From Candidatus Dechloromonas phosphorivorans (GTDB lineage: Bacteria; Pseudomonadota; Gammaproteobacteria; Burkholderiales; Rhodocyclaceae), in NCBI GenBank assembly GCA_016714975.1, contig JADKBR010000015.1, positions 182,932 to 246,931 of the forward strand: a stretch of DNA of 64,000 bases, read 5' to 3'. Each line of letters starts with the position of its first letter. Position 1 is the stretch's first letter. Position numbers and translations under genes: made by a program. Below the pieces are notes generated by a model. That model saw nothing but the letters and a program-made list of their open reading frames with translations. It made no database searches and had not been told where the DNA came from. Of this stretch, positions 7,969 to 16,610 are shown in pieces.

Positions 7969-10343
7969 TCAGACGCGCAGTTGTGCGGCGAAAGCCTCTT
8001 TCAGACAGGACACCAGTTCCTGCACCGCCAATTCGACTTCAACATCTTGCAAAGTGCGTTGAGTATCTTGCATAACTATCCGGAAAGCAAGACTTTTCTT
8101 GGTTTCAGGAACCCCTTTGCCGACGTACACATCGAAGAGTTGCAGGTCCTTCACAAGGGGTGGCAGTTTCCCTCTCAAGCCATCCACCAGCGTCTGCAAG
8201 GCAAGGTTCTGATCGACAACAATGGCAAGATCGCGGATTACCGGCGGGAACTTCGACACCTCGACATAAACCGGAACAGATCCTGCGGTGACCGCCGCGC
8301 ACTCGACTTCGAAAACAACCGGCGCTTGCGGCAATTCGTATTTCTGGACCCATTCCGGGTGCAATTCACCGATGTAGCCGATCTCGACGCCATCGAGCAC
8401 AACGCTTGCGGCACGACCCGGATGCAGTGCGGGATGAACCAGTTTCTCGTAGCGCAACCGAGCTGGCGCCAGCAGGGCTTCCAGATCGCCCTTCAGGTCG
8501 TAGAAGTCGACGCTGCGTGCAGCACTGTCCCAACCTTCGGGTAGCGCGCCACCATAGTTCAGGCCCGCGAGTTTCCAGGGTTGATGAAAACCGTCGACGG
8601 GAACACCTCGGGTATCGCGCTGGAAAATGCGTCCCGTCTCGAACAGCCGAACACGGCTCTGCTTGCGCCTGAGATTGGTGACCAGGTTTGAAATCAGGCC
8701 GCCCAACAGGTCGACCGCATTACCGCCGTCTGGCTGGCGATAGGGTTGGCCAGGCGGATCAGATCGGCGTTGGCCGCGAAATCCAACTCCCAGCCCTCCT
8801 CGACGAAGGCAAAATTGATCACTTCCTGATAGCCGCGATCGACCAGCAGTTGACGAACGCGCGCCTGCGGACGCAGCGCTTCCGGCCGCACCAGCATCGA
8901 CAGCGAACCCCGTGGCACGGGAGCGGGAATGTTGTCGTAACCGTGCAGGCGGGCGATCTCTTCGATCAGGTCCTCCTCGATTTCGATGTCGAAGCGCCAG
9001 GTCGGCGGCTGGACCAGAAAATCGTCGCCATCGCGGGTGAACGGCAACCCGAGCCCGGAAAACAGTCGGGCGATCTCTGCCGCCGGCAATGGCACGCCAA
9101 GCACTCTTGCCGCGCGTGCGGTACGCAGGCGCACCGGGTCGCGTGCCGGCATCTCGGCCCTCGCCTCGACCACCGGCCCGGCTGCGCCGCCGCAGATGTC
9201 GAGAATCAGGCGGGTAGCCCGCTCGATGGCCGAGCGGGTGCCACCGAAATCGACGCCACGCTCGAAACGGTGCGAGGCGTCGGAGCCAAAACCGTAGCGG
9301 CGGGCACGCCCGGCGATCGCCTTCGGGGCAAAGAAGGCTGATTCGAGGAAGAGTTCGCTCGTATCCAGCGTGATCCCGCTGTCTTCGCCACCCATGATGC
9401 CGGCCATCGCCAGCGGCTTGGCGTCATCGGCAATCATCAGGATGTCGGCCTCGATGGCGATGGTCTGCCCGTTGAGCAGCAGCAGGCTCTCGCCGGGCCG
9501 CGCCATGCGGGCATGCACCGTTCCATCGAGCCGGGTGTTGTCGAAGGCGTGCAACGGCTGGCCCAGTTCGAGCATCACGTAATTGGTGACGTCGACCAGC
9601 GCCGAGATGGCGCGGATGCCGCTGCGCTCGAGGCGCCGCTTCATCCAGTCCGGCGTTGGCGCCCTGGCATCGACGCCCTTGAGGACGCGGCCGAGATAGA
9701 GCGGACCGGCAGCCGGCGCATCGAGAGCGACGGCACGTTGATCGGTGATGGTGGCCACAACGTCGGGAACCTGCAGCAGCGTGGCCGGGGCGCCGGTTAT
9801 GGCCGAAACCTCACGGGCGACTCCGGTCAGCGACAGGCAGTCGGCGCGGTTCGGGGTCAGCTTCAGCGTAAACAGGCGGTCGTCAAGATCGAGATACTGA
9901 CGGATCGACTGCCCGACCGGTGCATCGGCCGGCAGAACCAGGAGGCCCGAGGCGTCTTCGGCGATCCCCAGTTCCCTGGCCGAACAGAGCATGCCCGACG
10001 ACTCGATGCCGCGCACCCTGGCGACCTTGATCACGAAATCGCCGGGCAGTTGCGCGCCAGGCAAGGCGCACGGCACGCGCTGGCCGACTGCGACGTTCGG
10101 CGCGCCGCAGACGATGGTCGCCGGCTCGCCGCGGCCCGTATCGACCCGGCAGACATTCAGGCGGTCGGCATCCGGATGACGCGTCACCTCCAGCACCTGG
10201 GCGACGACGACATCGTCGAATTGCGGGGCGACCTGGTCGAGTTCCTCGACCTCGAGGCCGGCCATGGTCAGTTGATGGGCGAGTTCCTCGCTCGACAGCG
10301 CAGGATCGACGAGGGTTCTCAGCCAGGATTCGGAGAATTTCAT
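7969..10343 (-). CDS. pheT: phenylalanyl-tRNA synthetase beta subunit, one apparent frameshift
   Basis: Two frames together make a complete PheT of about 790 residues. The first (10343 to about 8700) covers the N-terminal EMAP/tRNA-binding region (DVVVAQVLEVTRHPDADRL), B3/B4, and B5 up to SQTAVMRST. The second (8706-7969) continues with GGLISNLVTNLRRKQSRV through the C-terminal anticodon-binding FDX-ACB domain. At about 8702-8708 the sequence reads ACCTGTTGGG where ACC CTG TTG GG is expected, so one C of a CCC run is missing. PheT is essential, so a sequencing error is more likely than a true mutation. The start codon overlaps the pheS stop (ATGA). Confidence 0.93.
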
Positions 10344-11386
10344 GCGAATTGCCTCAGGAAGCGCAGGTCGCCTTCGAAGAACAGGCGCAGGTCATTGACG
10401 CCGTAGCGCAGCATGGTCAGGCGGTCGGGGCCGAAGCCGAAGGCGAAGCCGGTATACCGTTCCGGGTCGATGCCGGCGATGCGCAGAACGTTCGGATGAA
10501 CCATGCCGCAGCCGGCGATTTCCAGCCAGCGGCCTTCGAGCTTGCCGCTCATGAAGGCGACATCGATTTCGGCGGAAGGCTCGGTGAACGGGAAAAATGA
10601 GGGACGGAAACGGACCTTGAGGTCGTCGCTCTCGAAGAAGCTCTTCAGGAAGTCGGCGATGACGCCCTTGAGATCGGCGAACGAAACACCCTCCCCGACC
10701 CACAGACCTTCGACCTGATGAAACATCGGCGAATGGGTCGCATCGGAATCGACGCGATAGACGCGTCCCGGGGCGATGATGCGGATTTCGGGAATTTTTT
10801 CCAGTTGACCGTAGCGGGCGACATGCGCCTGCATGTAACGCGCCTGGATCGGGCTGGTATGGGTGCGCAGCAACACGCGGTCGGCGACATTGCCGTCAGG
10901 GTTCAGCAGGTAGAAGGTATCGTGCATCGAACGCGCCGGGTGATCCTCTGGCGTATTCAAGGCAGTAAAGTTGAAAAAGTCTTCCTCGATCTCGGGACCA
11001 TCGGCAACGTCGAAGCCGATCGAACGGAACAGCGCTTCGATACGCTCCAAAGTCCGCGTTACCGGGTGCACACCACCCCGATATTCGGCGCGACCGGGCA
11101 AGGTCACATCGAGCGCCTCCTCGGCCAGCCGCGCTTCCAGTGCCGCCTTGCGGATGTCTTCGCGGCGCTCATTAAGTGCCGCCTCGACGGCTTCCTTGAC
11201 CCGGTTGATCGCCGCACCGGCGGACTTCTTCTCTTCCGGTGGCAATTTACCCATACCCTTGAGAAGTTCGGTGATCCGGCCGCTCTTGCCAAGAAAACGG
11301 GCCTTGACCTGTTCCAGCACATCCGGGTCGGAAGTGGCCGCGAACGCCGACCGGGCTTCACCAACGATTTGATCGAGATTTTCCAT
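10340..11386 (-). CDS. pheS: phenylalanyl-tRNA synthetase alpha subunit
   Basis: A 348-residue catalytic subunit of the alpha2-beta2 enzyme that charges tRNA-Phe. It has an N-terminal coiled coil (residues 1-90) and a class II core with motif 2 (HTSPIQARYM, RIIAPGRVYRVDSDATHSPMF) and motif 3 near the C-terminus (GFAFGFGPDRLTMLRYG). Length is as expected. It overlaps pheT by ATGA. A terminator-like hairpin (11401-11426) separates it from rplT, so pheST may be read by readthrough or attenuation. Confidence 0.97.
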   Translation of the reverse strand: MENLDQIVGEARSAFAATSDPDVLEQVKARFLGKSGRITELLKGMGKLPPEEKKSAGAAINRVKEAVEAALNERREDIRKAALEARLAEEALDVTLPGRAEYRGGVHPVTRTLERIEALFRSIGFDVADGPEIEEDFFNFTALNTPEDHPARSMHDTFYLLNPDGNVADRVLLRTHTSPIQARYMQAHVARYGQLEKIPEIRIIAPGRVYRVDSDATHSPMFHQVEGLWVGEGVSFADLKGVIADFLKSFFESDDLKVRFRPSFFPFTEPSAEIDVAFMSGKLEGRWLEIAGCGMVHPNVLRIAGIDPERYTGFAFGFGPDRLTMLRYGVNDLRLFFEGDLRFLRQFA

Positions 11387-11400
11387 GCTTGTCCACCAAC

Positions 11401-11426
11401 AAAAAAGGAGGCTCGCGCCTCCTTTT
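11401..11426 (-). terminator. terminator/attenuator between rplT and pheS
   Basis: A perfect GGAGGC/GCCTCC stem with a 4-base loop, followed by six T on the minus strand. It lies 14 bases before the pheS start, between genes normally cotranscribed. It could therefore act as an attenuator for pheST as well as an end for the ribosomal transcript. No clear Phe-rich leader peptide fits in the short gap. Confidence 0.8.
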
Positions 11427-11442
11427 CCAATTGTGCTTTCGC

Positions 11443-11802
11443 TCAGGCGCCGAGCTGTGCCTTGGCCTGATTGGCCAACGCAGCAAAAGCCGGCTGATCG
11501 AAGACGGCCAGATCGGCCAGAACTTTGCGGTCGACTTCGATATTGGCTTTCTTCAGACCGTTCATGAAGGTGCTGTACTTCATGCCCAGCTCACGAGCTG
11601 CCGCATTGATACGGGCGATCCACAGGGAACGGAACTGGCGCTTGCGTTGACGACGGTCACGGTACTGGTATTGACCGGCCTTCATCACCGCCTGCTTGGC
11701 AATGCGATATACGTTCTTGCGACGACCGCGGTAACCCTTGGCCTGAACAAGAACCTTTTTGTGACGGGCATGCGCCGTTACACCACGTTTGACTCTGGAC
11801 AT
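11443..11802 (-). CDS. rplT: 50S ribosomal protein L20
   Basis: A 119-residue basic protein starting MSRVKRGVTAHARHKKVL, the invariant L20 N-terminus. It continues with YRGRRKNVYRIAKQAVMKA, the rRNA-binding helix. The ATG at 11802 is chosen because family members begin there; the upstream in-frame extension is not homologous. It is needed for early 50S assembly and in some bacteria represses its own operon. It lies 11 bases after rpmI. Confidence 0.97.
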   Translation of the reverse strand: MSRVKRGVTAHARHKKVLVQAKGYRGRRKNVYRIAKQAVMKAGQYQYRDRRQRKRQFRSLWIARINAAARELGMKYSTFMNGLKKANIEVDRKVLADLAVFDQPAFAALANQAKAQLGA

Positions 11803-11813
11803 CTTCTGTCTCC

Positions 11814-12011
11814 TTACGCGTAGGGGATCATGGCGCGGACGCAAGCCACGTCGCGCTCGTTGACAACGACCGAACCGCGCAGATGACGCTTAACCTTGGT
11901 GGTCTTCTTGGTCAGGATGTGGCGTTTGAACGCCTGGCCGCGCTTGATACTGCCATCAGCGCGGACCGAGAAGCGCTTCTTGGCGCCGCTCTTGGTCTTC
12001 ATTTTGGGCAT
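11814..12011 (-). CDS. rpmI: 50S ribosomal protein L35
   Basis: A 65-residue, strongly basic protein: MPKMKTKSGAKKRF at the N-terminus and RGQAFKRHILTKKTTKVKRH in the middle, with length matching L35. It lies between infC and rplT in the usual order and is translated in the same operon. Confidence 0.97.
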   Translation of the reverse strand: MPKMKTKSGAKKRFSVRADGSIKRGQAFKRHILTKKTTKVKRHLRGSVVVNERDVACVRAMIPYA

Positions 12012-12097
12012 TTTCTGCTCCTAATAACATGCCGTCAGGTGGTTCCCGGCGGGAACGCTTCGATTACCCGAAAGCACTTGTATTTGACTGCCTGCTA

Positions 12098-12619
12098 CTA
12101 CTTCTTCTTGGCCGGCCCGATGACCATGATCATCTGCCGCCCTTCCATCTTCGGCATCTGCTCGACTTGCCCGATGGCATCGAGGTCCGCCTTGATTCTC
12201 TCCAGCTGGCGCATGCCGAATTCCTGGTGCGACATTTCGCGACCCCGGAAGCGCAGGGTCACCTTGACCTTGTCTTCTTCTTCCAGGAAACGCGTCATGT
12301 TCCTGAGCTTGATCTGGTAATCGTTCTCGTCGGTGCCTGGGCGCAGCTTGATTTCCTTGACCTGCACCTGTTTCTGCTTCAGCTTGGCCTCATGCGCACG
12401 CTTCTGTTCCTGGTACTTGAACTTGCCATAGTCCATGACGCGGCAGACTGGCGGGCTGGCCATCGGGGCAATTTCGACCAGATCGACTCCCGCTTCTTCT
12501 GCCAACTGCAACGCAGCACGGACACTCATGATTCCAAGCTGTTCACCCTCGACGCCCTGCAGGCGTATCTCTGGCACCGTAATTTCTTCGTTTAGGCGAT
12601 GCGCCTTGTTCTGAGCTAT
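12098..12619 (-). CDS. infC: translation initiation factor IF-3, probable AUA start
   Basis: A factor of 173 residues that binds the 30S subunit and checks start-codon pairing. The N-domain (HRLNEEITVPEIRLQGVEGEQ) and C-domain (ERIKADLDAIGQVEQMPKMEGRQ) are both complete. The conserved N-terminus lies upstream of the first GTG (12577) and contains no ATG, GTG or TTG. The best initiation site is ATA at 12619-12617, with a GGGGGTAAG sequence 4-5 bases upstream. infC genes commonly use AUU, AUC or AUA, which lets IF-3 repress its own translation. It follows thrS by 26 bases. Confidence 0.94.
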   Translation of the reverse strand: MAQNKAHRLNEEITVPEIRLQGVEGEQLGIMSVRAALQLAEEAGVDLVEIAPMASPPVCRVMDYGKFKYQEQKRAHEAKLKQKQVQVKEIKLRPGTDENDYQIKLRNMTRFLEEEDKVKVTLRFRGREMSHQEFGMRQLERIKADLDAIGQVEQMPKMEGRQMIMVIGPAKKK

Positions 12620-12645
12620 GGTCTTACCCCCGAAAACAAAAATAA

Positions 12646-14562
12646 TTAAGCCGTGCCACTGCGCGCGGCAACTTCATTTCGAAGTCGCCCGATCAGTTCA
12701 TCGACGGACATCTGTCCGAGATCCTGACCGCCGCGAGTACGCACGGCTACCATTCCATCTGCCTTTTCCTTGTCCCCCACAACGAGCTGATAAGGCAGGC
12801 GGTTCAAGCTATGTTCGCGGATTTTATAGGTAATCTTCTCGTTGCGCAAATCCGCCTCGGCCCGAAAGCCCGCCTGGTGTAGCTTTTGCGCGACTTCGGC
12901 GGCGTAATCTGCCTGCTTCTCGGAAATGTTGAGGACGACGGCTTGCACCGGTGCCAGCCAGAGCGGCAAGGCGCCCGCGAAGTTCTCGATCAGGATGCCG
13001 ATGAAGCGCTCGAGCGATCCGAGGATCGCCCGGTGCAGCATGACCGGCGTCCGCCGCTCATCGCTTCCGGCCACATACTCGGCGCCGAGCAGACCGGGCA
13101 TCGAGAAGTCGACCTGCATCGTGCCGCACTGCCACGAGCGACCGATCGCATCCTTGATGTGGAATTCGATCTTGGGGCCATAAAAGGCGCCCTCGCCCGG
13201 CAGTTCGCTCCATTCCAGACCCGAGGCCCGCAAACCCGCGCGCAGCGCGTCCTCGGCCTTGTCCCAGACTTCGTCGGAACCAACGCGGCCCTCGGGGCGC
13301 AGCGCCAGCTTGACCACCACATCATGGAAGCCGAAATCGCCATAGACCTTTCTCACAAGGTCATTGAAGGCCGTCACCTCGGACTCGATCTGCTCTTCGG
13401 TACAGAAAATGTGGCCGTCGTCCTGGACGAAGCCGCGCACGCGCATCAGTCCGTGCAGCGCGCCGGCCGGCTCATTGCGGTGGCAGGAGCCAAATTCGCC
13501 GTAGCGCAGCGGCAGTTCGCGGTACGAGCGCAGGTCGGCGTTGAAGACCTGGATGTGCCCGGGGCAGTTCATCGGCTTGACCGCGTAATCGCGGTTTTCC
13601 GACGAGGTCGTGAACATGTTGTCCTTGTAATGCGCCCAGTGGCCGGATTTCTCCCACAACGTCTTGTCGAGGATTTGCGGGCAGCGCACTTCAAGGTAGC
13701 CGTTGTTGCGGTAAACGGCGCGCATGTACTGCTCGATTTCCTGCCAGATCGCCCAGCCCTTCGGGTGCCAGAAGACCAGACCCGGCGCCTCATCCTGCAT
13801 GTGAAAGAGGTCAAACTGCTTGCCGAGGCGGCGGTGGTCGCGCTTTTCAGCCTCTTCGAGCATGTGCAGATAGGCGTCGAGATCTTCCTTCTTCGCCCAG
13901 GCCGTGCCGTAGATGCGCTGCAACTGCTCGTTGCGATGGTCGCCGCGCCAGTAGGCGCCGGCCACCTTCATCAGCTTGAAGACTTTGAGCTTTCCTGTGC
14001 TCGGAACGTGCGGGCCACGGCACAGGTCAATGAAGTCGCCCTCCCGGTAAAGCGAAACCTGCTGGTCGGCTGGAATCGCGCCGATGAGCTCGGCCTTGTA
14101 CTTTTCACCCTGATCGAGAAAGAATTTCACCGCGTCGTCCCGCGCCCACACCTCGCGGCAGACCGGAATATCCCGCTTCACAAGTTCGGCCATGCGCTTC
14201 TCGATCGCCGCCAGATCCTCCGGCGTGAACGGCCGCTTGTAGGCGAAGTCGTAGTAGAAGCCGTTCTCGATGACCGGACCGATGGTGACCTGCGCTTCGG
14301 GGAACAGTTCCTTGACCGCATAGGCCAGGAGGTGGGCGGTCGAATGACGGATGACCTCGAGGCCTTCGGCGTCGCGCTCGGTGACGATGGCGAGATCGGC
14401 ATCCTCGGCGATCAGGTACGACGTATCGACCAGCTGGCCATTTACCTTGCCAGCCAGCGCGGCACGGGCGAGGCCGGCACCGATGCTGGCGGCGACCTCG
14501 GCGATCGTTACCGCGTGTTCAAAGGAGCGAAGCGAGCCGTCGGGCAGCTTGATATCAGGCAT
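12646..14562 (-). CDS. thrS: threonyl-tRNA synthetase
   Basis: A class II synthetase of 638 residues. The TGS domain is residues 1-61, then the editing domain (HSTAHLLAYAVKELFP, with the HxxxH motif), the catalytic core with zinc ligand Cys333 in MNCPGHI, and the C-terminal anticodon-binding domain (VVLNISEKQADYA, NRLPYQLVVGDKE). The start MPDIKLPDGS at 14562 matches the family; 14 further codons upstream are open but unsupported. It heads the thrS-infC-rpmI-rplT-pheST block. Regulation is not visible beyond the hairpin at 14578-14604. Confidence 0.97.
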   Translation of the reverse strand: MPDIKLPDGSLRSFEHAVTIAEVAASIGAGLARAALAGKVNGQLVDTSYLIAEDADLAIVTERDAEGLEVIRHSTAHLLAYAVKELFPEAQVTIGPVIENGFYYDFAYKRPFTPEDLAAIEKRMAELVKRDIPVCREVWARDDAVKFFLDQGEKYKAELIGAIPADQQVSLYREGDFIDLCRGPHVPSTGKLKVFKLMKVAGAYWRGDHRNEQLQRIYGTAWAKKEDLDAYLHMLEEAEKRDHRRLGKQFDLFHMQDEAPGLVFWHPKGWAIWQEIEQYMRAVYRNNGYLEVRCPQILDKTLWEKSGHWAHYKDNMFTTSSENRDYAVKPMNCPGHIQVFNADLRSYRELPLRYGEFGSCHRNEPAGALHGLMRVRGFVQDDGHIFCTEEQIESEVTAFNDLVRKVYGDFGFHDVVVKLALRPEGRVGSDEVWDKAEDALRAGLRASGLEWSELPGEGAFYGPKIEFHIKDAIGRSWQCGTMQVDFSMPGLLGAEYVAGSDERRTPVMLHRAILGSLERFIGILIENFAGALPLWLAPVQAVVLNISEKQADYAAEVAQKLHQAGFRAEADLRNEKITYKIREHSLNRLPYQLVVGDKEKADGMVAVRTRGGQDLGQMSVDELIGRLRNEVAARSGTA

Positions 14563-14577
14563 GACAGGCCTCAAGGC

Positions 14578-14604
14578 AAAAAAAAAGCGCGGGGTGAGCC
14601 GCAC
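14578..14604 (-). terminator. terminator between tRNA-Val and thrS
   Basis: GTGCGG/CCGCGC stem (one G-T pair) with a short loop, followed by a run of nine or more T on the minus strand. It probably ends the tRNA-Val transcript. Because it lies only 15 bases before the thrS start it could also act in the thrS leader. Confidence 0.7.
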
Positions 14605-14691
14605 TTTTCTGGTCGAACGAAAGCTGACTCGATTAGGGTTTCTGAACTGCGAGGCAAGTTCGGAAAAGCATCCTCAGCTCCGTCAGGAATT

Positions 14692-14767
14692 TGGTAGGCG
14701 GTATTGGAATCGAACCAACGACCTCCACGATGTCAACGTGGCGCTCTAACCAACTGAGCTAACCGCC
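14692..14767 (-). tRNA. tRNA-Val(GAC)
   Basis: A 76-base cloverleaf: acceptor GGCGGTT/AATACCGCC region, D arm AGCTCAGTTGGTTAGAGC, anticodon arm CCACG-TTGACAT-CGTGG giving anticodon GAC, T loop TTCGATT and encoded CCA. It reads GUC/GUU codons. Confidence 0.96.
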
Positions 14768-14780
14768 TGAAGAGACGCGG

Positions 14781-14808
14781 ATTATAAGGATGTCCGGTGG
14801 CAAGTCAA
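14781..14808 (-). promoter_or_regulatory. sigma-70 promoter of tRNA-Val
   Basis: TTGACT (14803-14808) and TATAAT (14781-14786) with a 16-base spacer, 13 bases before the mature tRNA 5' end on the minus strand. This is a near-consensus pair. Confidence 0.8.
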
Positions 14809-14847
14809 GCAATTTGCCGGAAATCTCCACCTTCCCGCCGCCTCCGG

Positions 14848-16152
14848 TCACTCCGAGAATGCAGCCGTCAGCGCGGCGATCATGTAGCCATGGTCAAGCA
14901 CCCCCGCACTCTCGCGAATGCTGTGCATGGCCCACATCGGCGAACCGACATCGACGCTCGCGACCCCGAGGCCCGCTGCCACCAGCGGGCCGATAGTGCT
15001 GCCGCAACCAAGGTCGCTGCGGTGCGCATATTGCTGGCAGGGAACGCCAGCCTTCTCGCACAGCCTGATGAAACGTGCGGCACTCTCGGCGCCGGTGCTG
15101 TAGCGCTGATTGGCGTTGATTTTGAGCACCGGGCCGCCGTTGACCGCAACACGATGCGCCGGCTCGTAGGCTGCCGGGAAATTCGGATGGTAGGCGTGCG
15201 CCATGTCGGCGCTGATGAAAAAGGAACGGGCCAGCGCGCAGCGGTAGCCCTCGTCATCGCGGACGCCGTGCGCCGCGACCCGGCGCAGGACATCGGCGAT
15301 GAAGCTGCCGCCGGCGCCGGTGGCGCTCTCGCTCCCGACCTCCTCATGGTCGAAAAATGCACAGACATTGGTCGTCGCCGGACTCTCGGCGCCGAGAAGC
15401 GCTATCAGCCCGGCGTGGCACGAGGCCAGATTGTCGAGTTGGCTGTCGGCGATGAACTCCTGCCCTGCCCCCCAGAATGCGCCAGGCTGCGTATCGCAGA
15501 CAGCGAGTTCCCAGCTCAAAATGTCTGCCGGTGCAACCTCGAGCTGCGTAGCCAACAGGGAATGGAATCGACCATCGTCAGCCGGGCTGTCGCCGGCAAG
15601 GCCAAGCAGCAGCGGCAGTTCCGTCTGTTTGTTGAATTTCAGCCCATTCTCGTTCACCTCGCGGTTCATGTGGATAGCCAAGTTGGGCAGGCGGAGCAGC
15701 GGCTCGGCGAAATGCACGAGGCGCATTGCGACGCCATCGCCATCGCGCACCGCAACGCGGCCGGCCAGGCTCAGGTCACGGTCGGCAAAGGTCGCCAGGA
15801 GCGGCCCGCCATAGACCTCGACCCCAAGCCCAAGCAGGCCATCCCCGACCTGCAGCGCCTTCGGCTTTATCCGCAGACCGGGCGAATCGGTGTGCGCGCC
15901 AACCAGCCGGAAACCGCAGGTGTCGAGATTGCCCCTGCCAACCACGAAGGCAATGATCGATGCGCCGCCGCGAACGACGAAGTAGCGGCCGCCGGCCGCG
16001 AGTTGCCAGCGCTCGTTCTCACGCAGCGCCACGAATCCGGCGTGCCGCAGGTGGTCGGCAGTCGTCTCCACCGCATGCCACGGGCTGGGGCTGGCATCGA
16101 TGAACTCCAGGAGATGGCGGGCCTGCTCCCGCGAACGCATTGATATTTCCAT
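14848..16152 (-). CDS. M18 family aminopeptidase (ApeB/PepB type)
   Basis: A cytosolic zinc aminopeptidase of about 434 residues that removes N-terminal residues, often acidic ones. Metal and catalytic motifs are visible: LVGAHTDSPGLRIKP (His-Thr-Asp), ADSQLDNLASC, FFDHEEVGSES, ISADMAHAYHPNF and PMWAMHSIRESAG near the end. The start MEISMRSREQ at 16152 agrees with family length (about 430); ATG at 16140 is an equally good choice. A much longer open frame upstream is not homologous. It is probably monocistronic, convergent with nothing and followed by tRNA-Val. Confidence 0.93.
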   Translation of the reverse strand: MEISMRSREQARHLLEFIDASPSPWHAVETTADHLRHAGFVALRENERWQLAAGGRYFVVRGGASIIAFVVGRGNLDTCGFRLVGAHTDSPGLRIKPKALQVGDGLLGLGVEVYGGPLLATFADRDLSLAGRVAVRDGDGVAMRLVHFAEPLLRLPNLAIHMNREVNENGLKFNKQTELPLLLGLAGDSPADDGRFHSLLATQLEVAPADILSWELAVCDTQPGAFWGAGQEFIADSQLDNLASCHAGLIALLGAESPATTNVCAFFDHEEVGSESATGAGGSFIADVLRRVAAHGVRDDEGYRCALARSFFISADMAHAYHPNFPAAYEPAHRVAVNGGPVLKINANQRYSTGAESAARFIRLCEKAGVPCQQYAHRSDLGCGSTIGPLVAAGLGVASVDVGSPMWAMHSIRESAGVLDHGYMIAALTAAFSE

Positions 16153-16249
16153 GGTTGCCGGTGTCTCGGTTTCAATGGGCCAAAGATACCAAAGCTCATG
16201 CGACGGCGTGCATGAATCGCCGTAAAATGAGTTGTTTCCGGGAGGCGCA

Positions 16250-16393
16250 ATGAACGAAGGATGGATCGTGCTGGCCATTTGCCTGGTGTTCGTGGTCGGT
16301 GCGGCACTGCCGCTGATCAGCAAGCGCGAGAACGACAGGGCGCCCCTGCCGCCGGGAAAGGAGACGCTGCGCGACTGGCGTAACGAGAAATGA
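16250..16393 (+). CDS. 47-residue single-pass membrane peptide upstream of slyX
   Basis: The ORF starts at ATG 16250, with GGGAGG 4-5 bases upstream, and stops at 16393. Residues 4-24 (GWIVLAICLVFVVGAALPLI) form one hydrophobic segment, and the last 23 residues are charged and end in LRDWRNEK. Its TGA overlaps the ATG of slyX (ATGA), indicating coupled translation. I do not recognise a family. The strong ribosome binding site, membrane segment and coupling make it a credible small protein. Confidence 0.72.
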   Translation: MNEGWIVLAICLVFVVGAALPLISKRENDRAPLPPGKETLRDWRNEK

Positions 16394-16608
16394 GCGAAGA
16401 CAGCCCTTTGGAAGCGCGAATCACTGAACTTGAAATCAAGATCAGCTACGCCGAGGACATGCTCGATGCGTTGAATCGCACGGCTTTTTCTCAGCAACAG
16501 CAGATCGATCAACTGATGGCTCAGGTCAGGACATTGCGTGACCAGGTCCAAGCCACAGCCCCCGCCGAGCCGCGCAGCCTGAACGACGAACTTCCACCCC
16601 ACTACTGA
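16390..16608 (+). CDS. slyX: SlyX family protein
   Basis: A 72-residue coiled-coil protein: LEARITELEIKISYAEDML at the N-terminus, QQQQIDQLMAQVRTLRDQV, and the characteristic C-terminal PPHY. Family members are small cytosolic coiled coils of unknown biochemical role. The start overlaps the stop of the preceding membrane peptide; the next gene begins 3 bases after its stop. Confidence 0.92.
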   Translation: MSEDSPLEARITELEIKISYAEDMLDALNRTAFSQQQQIDQLMAQVRTLRDQVQATAPAEPRSLNDELPPHY

Positions 16609-16610
16609 CC

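Noticed and set aside
12042..12056. GTTCCC/GGGAAC palindrome between infC and rpmI as a terminator or L20 site
   Set aside because: The stem is short and has no T run; nothing else supports regulation.
12886..14697. A 600-codon frame antisense to thrS
   Set aside because: Shadow of the certain thrS gene; no domain and no start signal.
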